Positions 5,988 to 7,082 of a stretch of 7,082 nt of DNA are shown here, piece by piece (the first letter of the stretch is position 1; every line of letters starts with the position of its first letter). The stretch lies in contig JAEORN010000140.1 in the NCBI GenBank assembly GCA_016840825.1, positions 1 to 7,082 on the forward strand, given 5' to 3'. A program made the translations under genes and the position numbers. Origin of the DNA: Candidatus Thorarchaeota archaeon (GTDB taxonomy: Archaea; Asgardarchaeota; Thorarchaeia; Thorarchaeales; Thorarchaeaceae). The notes under the pieces are model-generated. The model saw only the letters and a list, made by a program, of their open reading frames with translations. It did no database searches and was not told the DNA's origin.

Positions 5988-6764
5988 TTGAGTGAGAATA
6001 ATTCAATAATCAGCACGAGTCAATTAAGTAAGAGCTTTGATAGAATCAAAGCACTCGATACTCTTACTCTTCAGGTCAAGAAGGGAACAACATTTGGGTA
6101 TTTAGGGCCAAATGGTGCAGGGAAGACAACGACTGTCCGTATCCTGACAGGGCTCTTAAAACCAACAAGTGGAAATGCAACAGTTTGTGGCTATGATGTT
6201 CATACTCAAAGAAATGAGATCAAAGCTGCGACAGGTCTGCTTCCTGAAGCTCCTGGATTGTATTCGAAGCTCTCAGCTGTGGAGTTCATGGAGTTTATTG
6301 GTGCTCTGAATGACCTCAGTGGACCACAGTTGCATACGCGAATTGACAGATTGTTAGGAATCCTAGGACTAGAAGGACGGCAGAATGATTTGTTGGAAAG
6401 CTATAGCTCGGGAATGAAACAGAAAGTCCTTGTCGCATCGACATTCATTCATGAACCACAGTTGGTCTTTCTTGATGAACCAACCTCACGTCTTGACCCA
6501 GCTGCAAGTGTGCTTGTAAAGGAACTTATCTTGGCCATGACAGAGGAGATGGACACTACATTCTTCATCTGCACCCATATGATCGATTTTGCTGAGGATG
6601 TCTGTGAAACCATTGGGATATTGAATGAAGGAAAACTAATTGTATTAGATACCCCTCAAGAAATTGTAAACAAGACTAAAGCACAAGATTTGGAGAGTGC
6701 ATACCTAAAACTTGTTGGAGGAGAAGTGGACCGAAGTACGCTCTTAAGCTGGAGGAACGATTAG
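5988..6764 (+). CDS. ABC-2 type transporter, ATP-binding protein
   Basis: This 258-residue protein is the nucleotide-binding subunit of an ABC exporter of the DrrA/NatA/CcmA-like ABC-2 class. It shows Walker A GPNGAGKTT at 40-48, the Q-loop region LLPEAPGLY at 84-92 (glutamate E87 where many ABC proteins have glutamine, a variant common in this class), the signature YSSGMKQKV at 139-147 in place of LSGGQ, Walker B LVFLDEPT at 159-166 with catalytic E164, a D-loop SRLDP at 167-171 (arginine where glycine is usual), and the switch histidine H197 in ICTHMID. It should work as a dimer on the cytoplasmic face with the permease encoded next. The TTG start at 5988 is forced: an in-frame TAG lies at 5982-5984, and the next in-frame ATG is at residue 101, past Walker A. 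The substrate is unknown. Confidence 0.92.
   Translation: MSENNSIISTSQLSKSFDRIKALDTLTLQVKKGTTFGYLGPNGAGKTTTVRILTGLLKPTSGNATVCGYDVHTQRNEIKAATGLLPEAPGLYSKLSAVEFMEFIGALNDLSGPQLHTRIDRLLGILGLEGRQNDLLESYSSGMKQKVLVASTFIHEPQLVFLDEPTSRLDPAASVLVKELILAMTEEMDTTFFICTHMIDFAEDVCETIGILNEGKLIVLDTPQEIVNKTKAQDLESAYLKLVGGEVDRSTLLSWRND
6751..6755 (+). promoter_or_regulatory. GGAGG ribosome binding site for the permease gene
   Basis: GGAGG inside the end of the ATPase gene lies 8 nt before the GTG at 6764. It is the strongest Shine-Dalgarno match in the window and decides the GTG start. Confidence 0.65.
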
Positions 6765-7082
6765 TGCCACGGGCTTGGGCAGCTATTGCCAAGGCGGAAT
6801 TTCGGGTCACAACATCCCGATTCAAGAACAAAAGAATCCCGGTGTTAGTTTCAATAGTACTAGTAGGACTGGTGTGGGCATTCTATATAGCTCCTGCGAT
6901 AATGCAAGCCTTCCTAAATCTATTCTCGGAACAGGTCCAGCTCGTTCTGCAGGTGGCATATCCGGGACTGATGCGTTCAGTCATCCTCATCCTGTGGACG
7001 ATGGTACTCATCTATCCGATATCATTCTCTCTACAGGAAGTGAAGATCGGGCAATGGGAGATTATGCTAAGCAACAATGTCA
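6764..7082 (+). CDS. ABC-2 type transporter permease, N-terminal part (runs off the right edge)
   Basis: An open frame of 106 codons begins at the GTG whose G is the last base of the ATPase stop codon (TAGTG) and continues past the window. The product starts MPRAWAAIAKAEFRVTTSRF, a basic amphipathic lead-in typical of ABC-2 permeases. Two hydrophobic stretches follow: about residues 26-51 (from IPVLVSIVLVGLVW) and about 70-89 (from MRSVILILWTMVLIY). Given the overlap and the strong ribosome binding site, it is very probably the membrane partner of the upstream ATPase. Family assignment rests mainly on context and membrane topology, because too little of the protein is visible for a motif match. 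Confidence 0.75.
   Translation, partial: MPRAWAAIAKAEFRVTTSRFKNKRIPVLVSIVLVGLVWAFYIAPAIMQAFLNLFSEQVQLVLQVAYPGLMRSVILILWTMVLIYPISFSLQEVKIGQWEIMLSNNV

Overview
The window looks like ordinary chromosomal DNA of an archaeon. Reasons: an archaeal-type CyaB-like CYTH protein, a short free-standing RsmB/NOP2-type RNA m5C methyltransferase, a threonine synthase with an N-terminal zinc-ribbon remnant, heavy use of TTG and GTG starts, Shine-Dalgarno motifs of the GGTG/GGAGG kind, and a membrane-anchored protein rich in N-x-S/T sequons. An uncultured Asgard-type (Thorarchaeia-like) mesophile is a reasonable guess, but that is inference from general impression, not proof. No rRNA, tRNA, CRISPR array or mobile element was seen.

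Layout. (1) 1-1756, minus strand: the first 585 residues of a large membrane-anchored transglutaminase-fold protein that runs off the left edge. Its three catalytic positions all appear to be replaced. (2) 1757-1937: divergent promoter region. (3) 1938-2534, plus: HD-domain phosphohydrolase. It meets, tail to tail with a 4-bp stop-codon overlap, (4) 2531-3121, minus: a CYTH (CyaB/ThTPase-like) protein. (5) 3122-3234: divergent intergenic region with a 9-bp inverted repeat, one arm of which is the ribosome-binding site of the CYTH gene. (6) 3235-5930, plus: a likely operon of threonine synthase, a yeast-FCY1-type cytosine deaminase and an NSUN-type m5C RNA methyltransferase. The last two are joined by an ATGA stop/start overlap. 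(7) 5988-7082, plus: an ABC-2 type exporter pair, with a complete ATPase followed by the start of its permease (TAGTG overlap), cut by the right edge.

Functional links. The three-gene operon joins amino-acid synthesis, pyrimidine base salvage and RNA cytosine methylation. Only the deaminase-methyltransferase pair is clearly translationally linked. The ABC pair is a self-contained transporter. I see no defence or mobile system. The most notable items are the degenerate transglutaminase, the close resemblance of the deaminase to fungal cytosine deaminase, and the possible RNA hairpin that would mask the CYTH start.
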